From contig DKQZ01000080.1 in assembly GCA_002471975.1 (NCBI GenBank), positions 7,122 through 14,712 on the forward strand: a stretch of DNA of 7,591 nt. The letters run 5' to 3'. The notes under the pieces are model-generated. The model was not told the origin of the DNA. It did no database searches and worked only from the letters and a program-made list of their open reading frames with translations. This document shows, piece by piece, positions 1 through 5,619 of the stretch. The position numbers and the translations under genes are program-made. The first letter of the stretch is position 1. Each line of letters begins with the position of its first letter. This stretch comes from Dialister sp. UBA7295 (GTDB lineage Bacteria > Bacillota > Negativicutes > Veillonellales > Dialisteraceae).

Positions 1-120
1 GTTTTCGTGGGTTAGCCTCACCGCGGCACGCCCCGATATTGTCACTATCGAGATTTCGTGATTCGTGATTCGTGGTTCGTGAAGGTGGCGCTGCTGATGC
101 AGCGCTAATTTTTTATTGGG
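1..120 (+). repeat. Interspersed hairpin element, copy A (5' part cut by window edge)
   Basis: The left part, about 1-55, carries a CTCACC..GGC..GCCCCGATATTGTC segment that recurs in copies C and D at the other end of the window. It is followed by tandem GATTCGTG-type 8-mers (about 54-80), then GAAGGTG (81-87) and a perfect 7-bp hairpin: GCGCTGC 88-94, loop TGAT 95-98, GCAGCGC 99-105. A run of six T follows at 109-114. On the + strand this has the form of an intrinsic terminator and may end transcription of whatever gene lies left of the window. No coding function is seen; an open frame starting inside the element at 72 has no ribosome binding site. Confidence 0.75.
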
Positions 121-146
121 CCAATCCAATCATGGCACGAAGAACC

Positions 147-572
147 ATTAACCCCAATGAACAGTTACCAGACGTACCCTTTCCTTTCGGAATAAAGTTT
201 CGTGGCCTATCAACCATTAACCCCAATGAACAGCTTACGGAGGGGCAGTTCCCTTTCGATTTGGAGTTTCACGGGCGATTAACTATTAACCCCAATGAAC
301 AGTTATCGGACGGACAGCTTCCGTTTGGAATAAAGTTTCACGGCCAATTCCCCATTAACCCCAATGTACAGCTTCCGGACAAACGGTTTCCTTTCGGTAT
401 AAAGTTCCCCGGACGATTATCCATTAACCTCAATGTACGGTTTTCCAGACAACAGTTTCCTTCCGGTATAGAGTTTCCCGGACGATGAACTATTAACCCC
501 AATGTACAGTTTTCCGACAGTCAGTTTCCTTTCGGCATAACGGTTTATGAACCATTACCTATTACCCATTAG
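147..572. repeat. 69-bp tandem minisatellite, six full units plus a degenerate seventh
   Basis: Units start at 147, 216, 285, 354, 423 and 492, exactly 69 bp apart, and a decayed seventh begins at 561. Each starts with the near-invariant core ATTAACCCCAATG; the middle and end of the unit vary more. Because 69 is divisible by three, units 1-5 read as one open frame of 23-residue repeats of the form INPN(E/V)QL..., closed by TGA at 486-488 in unit 5. Unit 6 stays in the same frame until TAG at 570-572. The frame opens at a GTG inside repeat copy A with no Shine-Dalgarno sequence, so I treat this as a non-coding or formerly coding tandem repeat. An array of DNA-binding sites is another possibility. 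No function is recognised. Confidence 0.9.
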
Positions 573-622
573 CCATTATTTCCAAAGAATGAATCGCAAT
601 ATTTCGTATTTCCTATATATGA

Positions 623-628
623 TATAAT
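623..628 (+). promoter_or_regulatory. Candidate -10 box for mltG
   Basis: A perfect TATAAT lies in a very AT-rich stretch 72 bp upstream of the mltG start. No good -35 hexamer is seen 16-18 bp upstream, so the assignment rests on the -10 box and its position. Transcription from here would give a leader of about 65 nt containing the inverted repeat at 646-680. Confidence 0.4.
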
Positions 629-645
629 AATAAAATACTATTCCT

Positions 646-680
646 GTATTTCCAAAGGATGGGTCACCGGATGGAAATAC
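646..680 (+). other. Leader inverted repeat upstream of mltG
   Basis: A perfect 9-bp inverted repeat, GTATTTCCA (646-654) and TGGAAATAC (672-680), flanks a 17-nt loop and ends 10 nt before the mltG Shine-Dalgarno sequence (GAGG, 690-693). A six-codon reading frame (ATG 671 to TGA 691) runs through the right arm up to the ribosome binding site. The left arm overlaps a 15-bp motif (647-661) that also occurs 70 bp upstream (577-591) with one mismatch. It could be an RNA hairpin or an operator; no known regulator is recognised. Confidence 0.35.
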
Positions 681-699
681 TTTCCTTTTGAGGTGCCGC

Positions 700-1764
700 A
701 TGGACGACAAGGATAAGAAAGAGAGTGACCAGGGTCCGAAGGATATTTTTACCGAGGACCATCATTGGGGGGCGAAACGGATCTGCCGGGTAGGGGGCGT
801 GATTCTTGTGTGCCTCTTCTGTGTTTTGGGGATTTATTTCTATGCCCTGGACCGGGTGGACCTGCATGGGGAAGTGACGCTGCAGGTACCGAAGAATGCT
901 ACGGGTCGGGATATTGCCGACGAGTTGGAGCGAAAGGGCGTCATCCGGAGTTCCACCATTTTCCGTATCTATGCCAGGATTCTGGGCAATGAAAAAGATC
1001 TGCAGAGCGGTATGTATCGCTTAAAACAGGGGCAGACGGTGATGCAGGCCTTGAAAGAAATGCATACGGGAAGGACGGAATCGGTCATGGTGACGGTGCC
1101 GGAAGGGTACACGGTTCACCAGATTGCGGAAATATTGAAGAAATCGGGCATTGCGGGAGCGGAGAATTTCGAAGAAACCGCAGCTGGCTACGGGCCCCTG
1201 AAATTCCAGTATGGTCCTGTGGCGGTGCCCATCAAGGCGGAAGGTTTCCTCTTTGCCGATACTTATGATATTCCGAAGGAATACGATGCAAAGCAGGTCT
1301 GCGACCTCATGTACAAACGGACCGATACCATGCTGACTCCGGACATCCGGAAACAGGCGGAGGAGAAGAAAATCACCCTTCATGACCTCATGACCCTGGC
1401 CTCCATGGTGGAAAGGGAAGCGAGATTCAGGGAAGATCAGATTCCTATCGCTTCCGTCATGCTGAAAAGGCTGGAAATAGGCATGCCCCTCCAGATCGAT
1501 GCCACCATCCAGTACGCTCTGGGAAGCCAGAAAGAAGAACTCACCATCGCGGATACGAAGATCGATTCTCCTTACAATACCTATATCCATAACGGCCTCC
1601 CGCCGGGACCCATCGGTGCCCCGGGGCTTGACGCCATTCAGTCGGTGCTGGCTGCTCAGCCGGGAGAATACCTTTACTATGTAGCCCGGGCTGACGGCCA
1701 TCATGTGTTCACGAAATCCTATGAAGAACACCAGGCGGAGACGGAGAATATCTACGGGACTTAG
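700..1764 (+). CDS. mltG: Endolytic murein transglycosylase MltG (YceG-like)
   Basis: MltG is an inner-membrane lytic transglycosylase that cuts nascent peptidoglycan strands and so sets glycan chain length. The 354-residue protein has a charged cytoplasmic N-terminus, one membrane segment at about residues 31-50 and an extracytoplasmic YceG domain. The catalytic motif LASMVERE places the active-site glutamate at residue 238, matching the LASIVEKE motif of E. coli MltG. EGFLFADTY (181-189), LQIDATIQYALG (264-275), SPYNTY and GLPPGPIGAPG are the other family blocks, and the C-terminal YYVARADGHHVF block is present, so the gene looks complete. I chose ATG 700 because GAGG at 690-693 sits six bases upstream; an in-frame TTG at 688 would add four residues but lacks a good ribosome binding site. 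In B. subtilis the orthologue yrrL also precedes yrrM (trmR), so the neighbourhood is conserved. Here repeat copy B has been placed between the two genes. Confidence 0.95.
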   Translation: MDDKDKKESDQGPKDIFTEDHHWGAKRICRVGGVILVCLFCVLGIYFYALDRVDLHGEVTLQVPKNATGRDIADELERKGVIRSSTIFRIYARILGNEKDLQSGMYRLKQGQTVMQALKEMHTGRTESVMVTVPEGYTVHQIAEILKKSGIAGAENFEETAAGYGPLKFQYGPVAVPIKAEGFLFADTYDIPKEYDAKQVCDLMYKRTDTMLTPDIRKQAEEKKITLHDLMTLASMVEREARFREDQIPIASVMLKRLEIGMPLQIDATIQYALGSQKEELTIADTKIDSPYNTYIHNGLPPGPIGAPGLDAIQSVLAAQPGEYLYYVARADGHHVFTKSYEEHQAETENIYGT

Positions 1765-1800
1765 CAGACCGATTCGACTCTGGTGGATTGAGGCAATAGC

Positions 1801-1940
1801 GGTTTTCGTGGTTCGTTGTTCGTGATTCGTGATTCGTGAAGGTGGCGCCCTGCGGGCGCGAGTTTTAGATGAGGATGCTCTAATTTGTCAGGGCAGACGT
1901 AAAACAACCTGTCCGGCCGCTTCGCCCACCTTTCCGAAAT
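1801..1940 (+). repeat. Interspersed hairpin element, copy B, between mltG and trmR
   Basis: GATTCGTG-type tandem repeats (about 1805-1838) lead into GAAGGTG (1838-1844) and a perfect 6-bp hairpin: GCGCCC 1845-1850, loop TGC, GGGCGC 1854-1859. Only four T follow, so termination would be weak at best. A right-hand sequence at 1923-1938 (CGCCCACCTTTCCGAA) is an imperfect inverted copy of the left TTCGTGAAGGTGGCG arm (1833-1847), giving the same arm-hairpin-arm layout as copies E and F but much shorter. It fills most of the 219-bp gap, and its right end lies about 43 bp before the trmR start. Confidence 0.7.
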
Positions 1941-1983
1941 GGGATTACCATTCAGTGAGATTATTGATTACAATGGAGTTTTG

Positions 1984-2592
1984 ATGGACAATACTATACC
2001 TCAAATCCTGTCTGACCTTGAAATATATGCGGAAGAAAACAATATCCCCATCATCCGGGGACCGGAGCGGGAGCTGCTTTTGAGGGCGGCTGCTTTGGTC
2101 GGTCCTGAGGGGCCGAAGAAAATACTGGAAATAGGGACGGCCATCGGGTATTCGGCCCTGATGATGGCGGAACGGTTTCCAAAGGCGGAAATAGATACGC
2201 TGGAAATCGATGAAAACCGCCATGCCATGGCAGAAGATGGGATGAGGCGGGCCGGCGTATCGGATAGAGTTCACTGCCACCTGGGGGATGCGGCAGACAT
2301 TTTGAGAAAGCTTAAAGGTCCTTATGATTTCCTCTATCTGGACGGTCCCAAGGGACAATACTTAAGAGAATTACAGGAAATCGAGCCGAAGCTTACTTCT
2401 GAAGCAGTGATTGCGGCGGATAATGTGCTTTTCCGGGGACTTGTCAGGAGTAAAGAGTCCGTGCCTCACCGCTATCGCACGCTGGTGATGCGGCTCAGAG
2501 ATTATATTTCCTATGTGGAAGAAAAATACGATACCCATATTTATGAAGAAGGGGACGGGCTTTCCGTGAGCCGCCCGAAAGGAATGACATGA
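1984..2592 (+). CDS. trmR: tRNA 5-hydroxyuridine methyltransferase (TrmR-type O-methyltransferase)
   Basis: This is a SAM-dependent class I methyltransferase of the COMT-like O-methyltransferase family, 202 residues. TrmR (YrrM) methylates 5-hydroxyuridine at tRNA position 34 to 5-methoxyuridine, which widens wobble decoding. Visible motifs are the SAM-binding loop ILEIGTAIGYS (47-57), the acidic end of strand 2 in DTLEID (71-76), and the metal-site residues expected of this family: D120 in FLYLDGPKGQY, and D146 with N147 in AADNVLF. I chose ATG 1984 because GGAG (1975-1978) lies five bases upstream; an ATG at 1939 in the same frame would extend into repeat copy B and has no ribosome binding site. 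The last four bases (ATGA) overlap the start of the U32 gene, whose product makes the hydroxyuridine substrate. That context supports TrmR over a generic O-methyltransferase acting on small molecules. Confidence 0.87.
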   Translation: MDNTIPQILSDLEIYAEENNIPIIRGPERELLLRAAALVGPEGPKKILEIGTAIGYSALMMAERFPKAEIDTLEIDENRHAMAEDGMRRAGVSDRVHCHLGDAADILRKLKGPYDFLYLDGPKGQYLRELQEIEPKLTSEAVIAADNVLFRGLVRSKESVPHRYRTLVMRLRDYISYVEEKYDTHIYEEGDGLSVSRPKGMT

Positions 2593-3821
2593 AGAAAATC
2601 GAACTTCTCGCCCCGGCGGGAAATATGGAAAAAATGAAAATGGCCCTCCTCTATGGAGCAGATGCGGTATATCTGGCGGGAAAGGTTTTCGGCCTGCGGG
2701 CGTACGGCGGCAATTTCACGAAAGAGGAAATGAAGGAAGCCGTGGACTATGCCCACAAAATGGGGCGGAAAGTCTATGTGACGGTGAACATCATCCCGAG
2801 AAATGAAGACCTTGAAGGCCTGGATGACTATCTGAAATACCTGCAGCATATCCATGTGGATGCAGCCCTTATTTCGGATCTCGGCGTATTTTCCCTCTGC
2901 AAAGAAATGGCGCCGGATCTTCCCATCCATGTTTCCACCCAGGCAAGCTCAGCCAACTGGCGGACCGTGAAAATGTGGAAAGACCTGGGGGCATCCCGGG
3001 TTGTCCTGGCCCGGGAAGTTTCTGTGAAAGAAATGGCGGAAATCCGGAAGAAAGTGGATATCGAGCTGGAAGTTTTCGGTCACGGAGCCATGTGTATTTC
3101 CTGGTCCGGACGCTGCCTCCTTTCCAATTTCTTTACCAATGGGAAAAGGCAGTCCAACCGGGGTGAATGCATCCAGGCCTGCCGGTTCAAATATTCCGTC
3201 ATGGAAGAAACCCGGCCCGGTCAGTACTGGCCGGTGGAGGAAGACGATCATGGGACCTATATTTTCAACAGCAAAGATCTCTGTATGATCGATCATATTC
3301 CCGAGCTTATCGAAAGCGGTGTTTCCTCCCTCAAAATCGAAGGACGCATGAAGAGCGTATACTATGTGGCCGCCGTCGTTTCGGCGTACCGGAAGGCCAT
3401 TGATACATATTATGCCGAAGGGGGCGCCTTCAAAGTCCGCCCCGAATGGCGGGAAGAACTGGAAAAGGTCTCCCACCGTCCCTACACCACGGCCTTTGCC
3501 TTCCAGAATCCGGACCACAGCGCCCAGGAATACGTGAAATCCCAGCCCGAGCAGCCCTATGATTTCGTAGGCCTCATCCTGAAGGAAGACAGAGGAAATA
3601 TGACGAATCTCGTGCAGCAGCGGAACCATTTCAGAGTGGGAGAAATCTTGGAATACCTGACTCCCCAGGGCAAAGTGGGACTGGTGGAAATCAGGAAACT
3701 CGTCAACGGGGAGGGCATTGAGGTGGAAAAAGCGCCCCATCCCCTGGAAGAATTGACCCTTACGGTAGACACCCTGCTCCCGCCCTATACCATTCTGAGG
3801 AGGCGTGCAAAACATGGATGA
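2589..3821 (+). CDS. trhP: Peptidase U32 family tRNA uridine-34 hydroxylation protein TrhP
   Basis: Members of this U32 branch (E. coli TrhP/YegQ, B. subtilis YrrN/YrrO) are not simple proteases. They carry an iron-sulfur cluster and use prephenate-derived chemistry to make 5-hydroxyuridine at tRNA position 34. The 410-residue protein matches the PROSITE U32 signature exactly at residues 161-179 (E-x-F-x2-G-A-M-C-x4-G-x-C-x-L-S). Cys169, Cys176, Cys194 and Cys232 are spaced as expected for [4Fe-4S] ligands of U32 proteins; Cys198 is also present. KIEGRMKS (249-256) is a further family block, and residues from about 325 to the end resemble the small C-terminal barrel of the YegQ type. The length fits YrrO/YegQ better than the shorter YrrN, and only one such gene is present here, whereas B. 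subtilis has two side by side. Translation is probably coupled to trmR through the ATGA overlap, and the 3' end overlaps the next gene by 8 bp. Confidence 0.9.
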   Translation: MKKIELLAPAGNMEKMKMALLYGADAVYLAGKVFGLRAYGGNFTKEEMKEAVDYAHKMGRKVYVTVNIIPRNEDLEGLDDYLKYLQHIHVDAALISDLGVFSLCKEMAPDLPIHVSTQASSANWRTVKMWKDLGASRVVLAREVSVKEMAEIRKKVDIELEVFGHGAMCISWSGRCLLSNFFTNGKRQSNRGECIQACRFKYSVMEETRPGQYWPVEEDDHGTYIFNSKDLCMIDHIPELIESGVSSLKIEGRMKSVYYVAAVVSAYRKAIDTYYAEGGAFKVRPEWREELEKVSHRPYTTAFAFQNPDHSAQEYVKSQPEQPYDFVGLILKEDRGNMTNLVQQRNHFRVGEILEYLTPQGKVGLVEIRKLVNGEGIEVEKAPHPLEELTLTVDTLLPPYTILRRRAKHG

Positions 3822-4053
3822 TACAAGAGTTTACATCGAAATCCCGCCCACAGAAGTGAATTACATCAATCGCATCATCGAAGGTTACGAATACCTGGGC
3901 ATCCTGACCACTCTCGACCCGAAACGGGCCATCTGCCAGATCAATTCCACGGCCGATACAAGAAATCTCGTCATTGATATTCTCACGCATCTCGATGGCG
4001 TAAAGGTGAAAATTCTCCCGGACCGGGAAGCGGCTTTGGCTGGAGTGAAATAA
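3814..4053 (+). CDS. DUF4911 domain-containing small protein
   Basis: This 79-residue soluble protein has no signal peptide, membrane segment or cysteine pair. The stretch EVNYINRIIEGYEYLGILTT (14-33), the later STADT and a C-terminal LDGVKVKILP segment fit the DUF4911 family as I remember it. The pattern of short strands and helices resembles small regulatory or RNA-binding alpha/beta folds, but the family function is unknown to me. I chose ATG 3814, ten bases after a strong AGGAGG (3798-3803); the in-frame GTG at 3805 is only one base from that site and cannot be the start. The gene overlaps trhP by 8 bp and is last in the operon before the terminator, which suggests a link to tRNA wobble modification or translation. 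That link is inference only. Confidence 0.78.
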   Translation: MDDTRVYIEIPPTEVNYINRIIEGYEYLGILTTLDPKRAICQINSTADTRNLVIDILTHLDGVKVKILPDREAALAGVK

Positions 4054-4073
4054 ATAGCCGTTAGTAACTGGAG

Positions 4074-4109
4074 AAAGGACCTGCATTGGAAATAACGCAG
4101 GTCTTTTTA
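4074..4109 (+). terminator. Intrinsic terminator of the trmR-trhP-DUF4911 operon
   Basis: A stem of GACCTGC (4078-4084) with GCAGGTC (4097-4103) extends outward through a G-U pair and three A-T pairs, and is followed by a T-run from 4104. It starts 20 bases after the DUF4911 stop codon. This is the clearest stand-alone terminator in the window and is not part of the interspersed repeat family. Confidence 0.88.
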
Positions 4110-4130
4110 TTATGTATATTTTTGAAAGCC

Positions 4131-4412
4131 CAAATTTCATAAGGAAACTATAGGTCTTAAAGGCTTTTGTTTTGGGGATATCGGGATTAGTTACGGGAAT
4201 AACGGGAATCTCGGGGCGGTGCAACAGTAAAAAGGGCCGCAGACTTTTATAAATTCTACTTTTTTAAAAACAGGCGTTGAAGACAAAAGCTGCCATATAA
4301 AAAAGGCGGACTTTATAAATTTTATGTCCGCCACCACCCCGACAGCCCCGATACTCCCGTGTCTCCCGATACCCCCGATTCAAAAGTATTCGTCTTAAAG
4401 GTGTCTTTTCTT
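4131..4412 (-). repeat. Interspersed hairpin element, copy G (opposite orientation to E and F)
   Basis: The left arm (about 4150-4220), read on the - strand, matches the right arm of copy F closely and ends with the same AAACAAAAGCCTTT block. The left hairpin is decayed, but on the - strand it still reads like the TGCGGCCCTTTTT segment of copy E. The right side has a perfect 7-bp hairpin, GGCGGAC (4305-4311) and GTCCGCC (4326-4332), with a 14-nt AT-only loop; on the - strand it is followed by six T, so it is terminator-like there. The right arm (4333-4380) is a series of CCCCGATA-type repeats after CACCACCCCGA. The element fills most of the 453-bp gap between the DUF4911 gene and the next gene. 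Confidence 0.78.
4139..4155 (+). repeat. 17-bp inverted repeat, left end
   Basis: ATAAGGAAACTATAGGT here is the perfect reverse complement of 5172-5188. CAAATT lies just outside both ends, separated by two extra bases on this side. The pair bounds a 1,050-bp block made of copy G, the split-barrel gene and copy E. Confidence 0.85.
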
Positions 4413-4433
4413 TATAGAAGTAAGTCCCTATTC

Positions 4434-4462
4434 TTCCCAAACTTTGTCATCCATTGTACAAT
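4434..4462 (+). promoter_or_regulatory. Candidate promoter of the split-barrel flavoprotein gene
   Basis: TTCCCA (4434-4439, four of six matches to the -35 consensus) and TACAAT (4457-4462, five of six to the -10) are separated by 17 bp. The -10 lies 44 bases before the chosen start. The promoter sits just right of copy G, so the gene probably has its own transcript. Confidence 0.4.
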
Positions 4463-4506
4463 AGAACCAGGAACAATCGGAAAATAAAGGTAAAGGAGTG
4501 ATTGTT

Positions 4507-4914
4507 TTGGACGTAAAGAAAATACTGGAATATCTGCGGGAATGTAAAGTATTCTACCTGGCTACGGTCTCCGGGATGACCCCCAGGGTCCGTCCCATGA
4601 GCGGCGTCTGCGTGGCGGAGGGAAAACTGTGGTTTTTCATGAGAAAGACCTCGGAGCTCTATCGGGAAATCAAAGTGAATCCGAGAGTGGAAATTTCCGC
4701 CCTCCATCCGGACAAATCCTGGATTTCCATCCGCGGGAGACTTTCCGAATCCGGTGACGTGGATATGGTCCGCACCATGTGGAAAGCCTGCCGGGATGAT
4801 ATCCGCGACCTTTATGGCATTACGGAAGAAGAAATGGCAGTTTTCTCCCTGGAAGACGGCAGCGTGCAGCTGAAGGACAGGATTGAGGGAAGTGTGAAGA
4901 GGACGACCTGCTGA
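4507..4914 (+). CDS. Pyridoxamine 5'-phosphate oxidase family (FMN-binding split barrel) protein
   Basis: This 135-residue protein belongs to the small PNPOx-like split-barrel family, which bind FMN or related flavins as dimers. The segments FYLATVSGMTPRVRPMS (16-32), KLWFFMRKTSELY and then NPRVEIS, and WISIRGRLS are the usual core strands. The physiological substrate cannot be told from sequence, and it is too short and too divergent to be called PdxH. I prefer TTG 4507 as start because AAGGAG (4493-4498) lies eight bases upstream. A GTG at 4498 in the same frame overlaps that site, but could use a weaker AAGG at 4487-4490 and would add three residues. The gene stands alone: copy G and a terminator lie upstream and copy E downstream. 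A weak 6-bp hairpin without a T-run (AGGGCT/AGCCCT, 4914-4934) follows the stop codon. Confidence 0.82.
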   Translation: MDVKKILEYLRECKVFYLATVSGMTPRVRPMSGVCVAEGKLWFFMRKTSELYREIKVNPRVEISALHPDKSWISIRGRLSESGDVDMVRTMWKACRDDIRDLYGITEEEMAVFSLEDGSVQLKDRIEGSVKRTTC

Positions 4915-4948
4915 GGGCTCGGGAAGAAAGCCCTAAGTGAAATAAACC

Positions 4949-5194
4949 TTTGAATCGGGAATGATCGGGAATCTCGGGGATGATCGGGGTTATCGGGAAG
5001 GTGCCGCCCTGATGGGCGGCGAATATATATGGGGCCGATACGAACATGGTGCTAGGCGGCGTGTGTTGAAATATAAAACTCTGCGGCCCTTTTTTCTGCT
5101 GCGCCGCACCACCCCGATATCCCCGGGATCCCCGAAACGAATCCCGGGAACCCCGATACAAAAGTATTTATACCTATAGTTTCCTTATAATTTG
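4949..5194 (+). repeat. Interspersed hairpin element, copy E
   Basis: The left arm (4952-5000) is a series of TCGGGAAT/TCGGGGAT repeats ending in GAAGGTG. The left hairpin is GCCGCCC 5003-5009, loop TGAT, GGGCGGC 5014-5020, a perfect 7-bp stem. After an AT-rich spacer comes a second hairpin, TGCGGC 5082-5087 with GCCGCA 5103-5108. The right arm (5109-5160) starts CACCACCCCGATATCCCCG and is roughly the inverted copy of the left arm. The arm-hairpin-spacer-hairpin-arm layout resembles a non-autonomous fold-back element. Open frames running through E and F share a peptide only because the DNA is repeated. With copy F it fills nearly all of the 705-bp gap before pncB. Confidence 0.82.
5172..5188 (-). 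repeat. 17-bp inverted repeat, right end
   Basis: ACCTATAGTTTCCTTAT is the perfect reverse complement of 4139-4155 and forms the outer right end of copy E. AATTTG follows directly, mirroring CAAATT beside the left end. Confidence 0.85.
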
Positions 5195-5217
5195 AGTTAA
5201 TGAAAAAGGCATCAATT

Positions 5218-5485
5218 TTTGAATCGGGAATTGTCGGGAATCTCGGGAATGGTCGGGGTTATCGGGAAGGTGCCGCCCTGATGGGCGGCGAATATATATG
5301 GGGCCAATGCAAACATGGCACGGGAACCTTTTGTCCATGGAGCGAATTGGGAGCGGACATAAAAATTATAAAGATCTGCGGCGCTTTTTTTCTGCTGCGC
5401 CGCACCACCCCGATATCCCCGACATCCCCGAAACTAATCCCGGTATTCCCGAAACAAAAGCCTTTGGTCTTAAGGCTTCTTTTTG
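5218..5485 (+). repeat. Interspersed hairpin element, copy F
   Basis: This is a direct-repeat copy of E: the left half is offset by exactly 269 bp, and the right half by 296 bp because the central spacer is 27 bp longer. The left arm and left hairpin (GCCGCCC 5272-5278, loop TGAT, GGGCGGC 5283-5289) are nearly identical to E. The right hairpin is better than in E, with TGCGGCGC (5377-5384) and GCGCCGCA (5397-5404) making a perfect 8-bp stem around a T-rich loop. The right arm starts CACCACCCCGATATCCCCG. The outer right end differs from E: it carries the AAACAAAAGCCTTT block shared with copy G and then a terminator-like hairpin. Confidence 0.82.
5458..5484 (+). terminator. Terminator-like hairpin at the right end of copy F
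   Basis: A perfect 7-bp stem of AAGCCTT (5458-5464) and AAGGCTT (5472-5478) has a 7-nt loop and is followed by C and five T. It lies about 60 bp before the pncB -10 box, so it would insulate pncB from upstream transcription. The stem is AT-richer than the operon terminator at 4074. Confidence 0.55.
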
Positions 5486-5539
5486 AAAATACGCTGTCTC
5501 TATATTTCCCAATTGCCTCTAACCATTTCCATGAAGAAG

Positions 5540-5548
5540 TGTTATAAT
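5540..5548 (+). promoter_or_regulatory. Extended -10 promoter of pncB
   Basis: TG at 5540-5541, one base, then a perfect TATAAT at 5543-5548 form an extended -10 element. This would explain why no clear -35 hexamer is seen 17 bp upstream. The expected transcript start near 5555 gives a leader of about 65 nt. Confidence 0.6.
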
Positions 5549-5562
5549 GTAAGTCACACATT

Positions 5563-5576
5563 ATTGTCTTGACAGT
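5563..5576. promoter_or_regulatory. Candidate operator in the pncB leader
   Basis: ATTGTC-TT-GACAGT is an inverted repeat with five of six positions matching in each half. It lies about 8-21 bp after the predicted transcription start, where a bound repressor would block pncB. NAD-salvage genes in Bacillota are often controlled by NiaR or similar repressors, but I cannot confirm that this matches their site. The TTGACA inside it could instead be read as a -35 box, but no good -10 follows. Confidence 0.22.
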
Positions 5577-5619
5577 AAGTAACGGACAATGAAAAATCAT
5601 CATCATTAAGGAGGACAAT

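Noticed and set aside
72..488. Open frame of 138 codons with 23-residue repeats
   Set aside because: It starts at a GTG inside interspersed repeat copy A, has no ribosome binding site and ends inside the array. It is kept as a tandem repeat, with the coding possibility stated in the findings.
1021..1731. 236-codon - strand open frame inside mltG, and a similar one (2949-3815) inside trhP
   Set aside because: Both lie fully within genes whose + strand products have clear family motifs, and neither has motifs or start signals of its own.
1969..1974. TACAAT resembling a -10 box before trmR
   Set aside because: It lies only about 10 bp before the start codon and overlaps the ribosome binding site region, with no -35 hexamer.
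1939..1983. Upstream ATG that would lengthen TrmR by 15 residues
   Set aside because: There is no Shine-Dalgarno sequence and the extension begins at the edge of repeat copy B. ATG 1984 has GGAG at proper spacing.
4961..5547. Two open frames with a shared peptide (GYREGAALMGGEYIWG)
   Set aside because: The shared peptide comes from the DNA repeat shared by copies E and F. The frames run through hairpin stems and lack convincing start sites.
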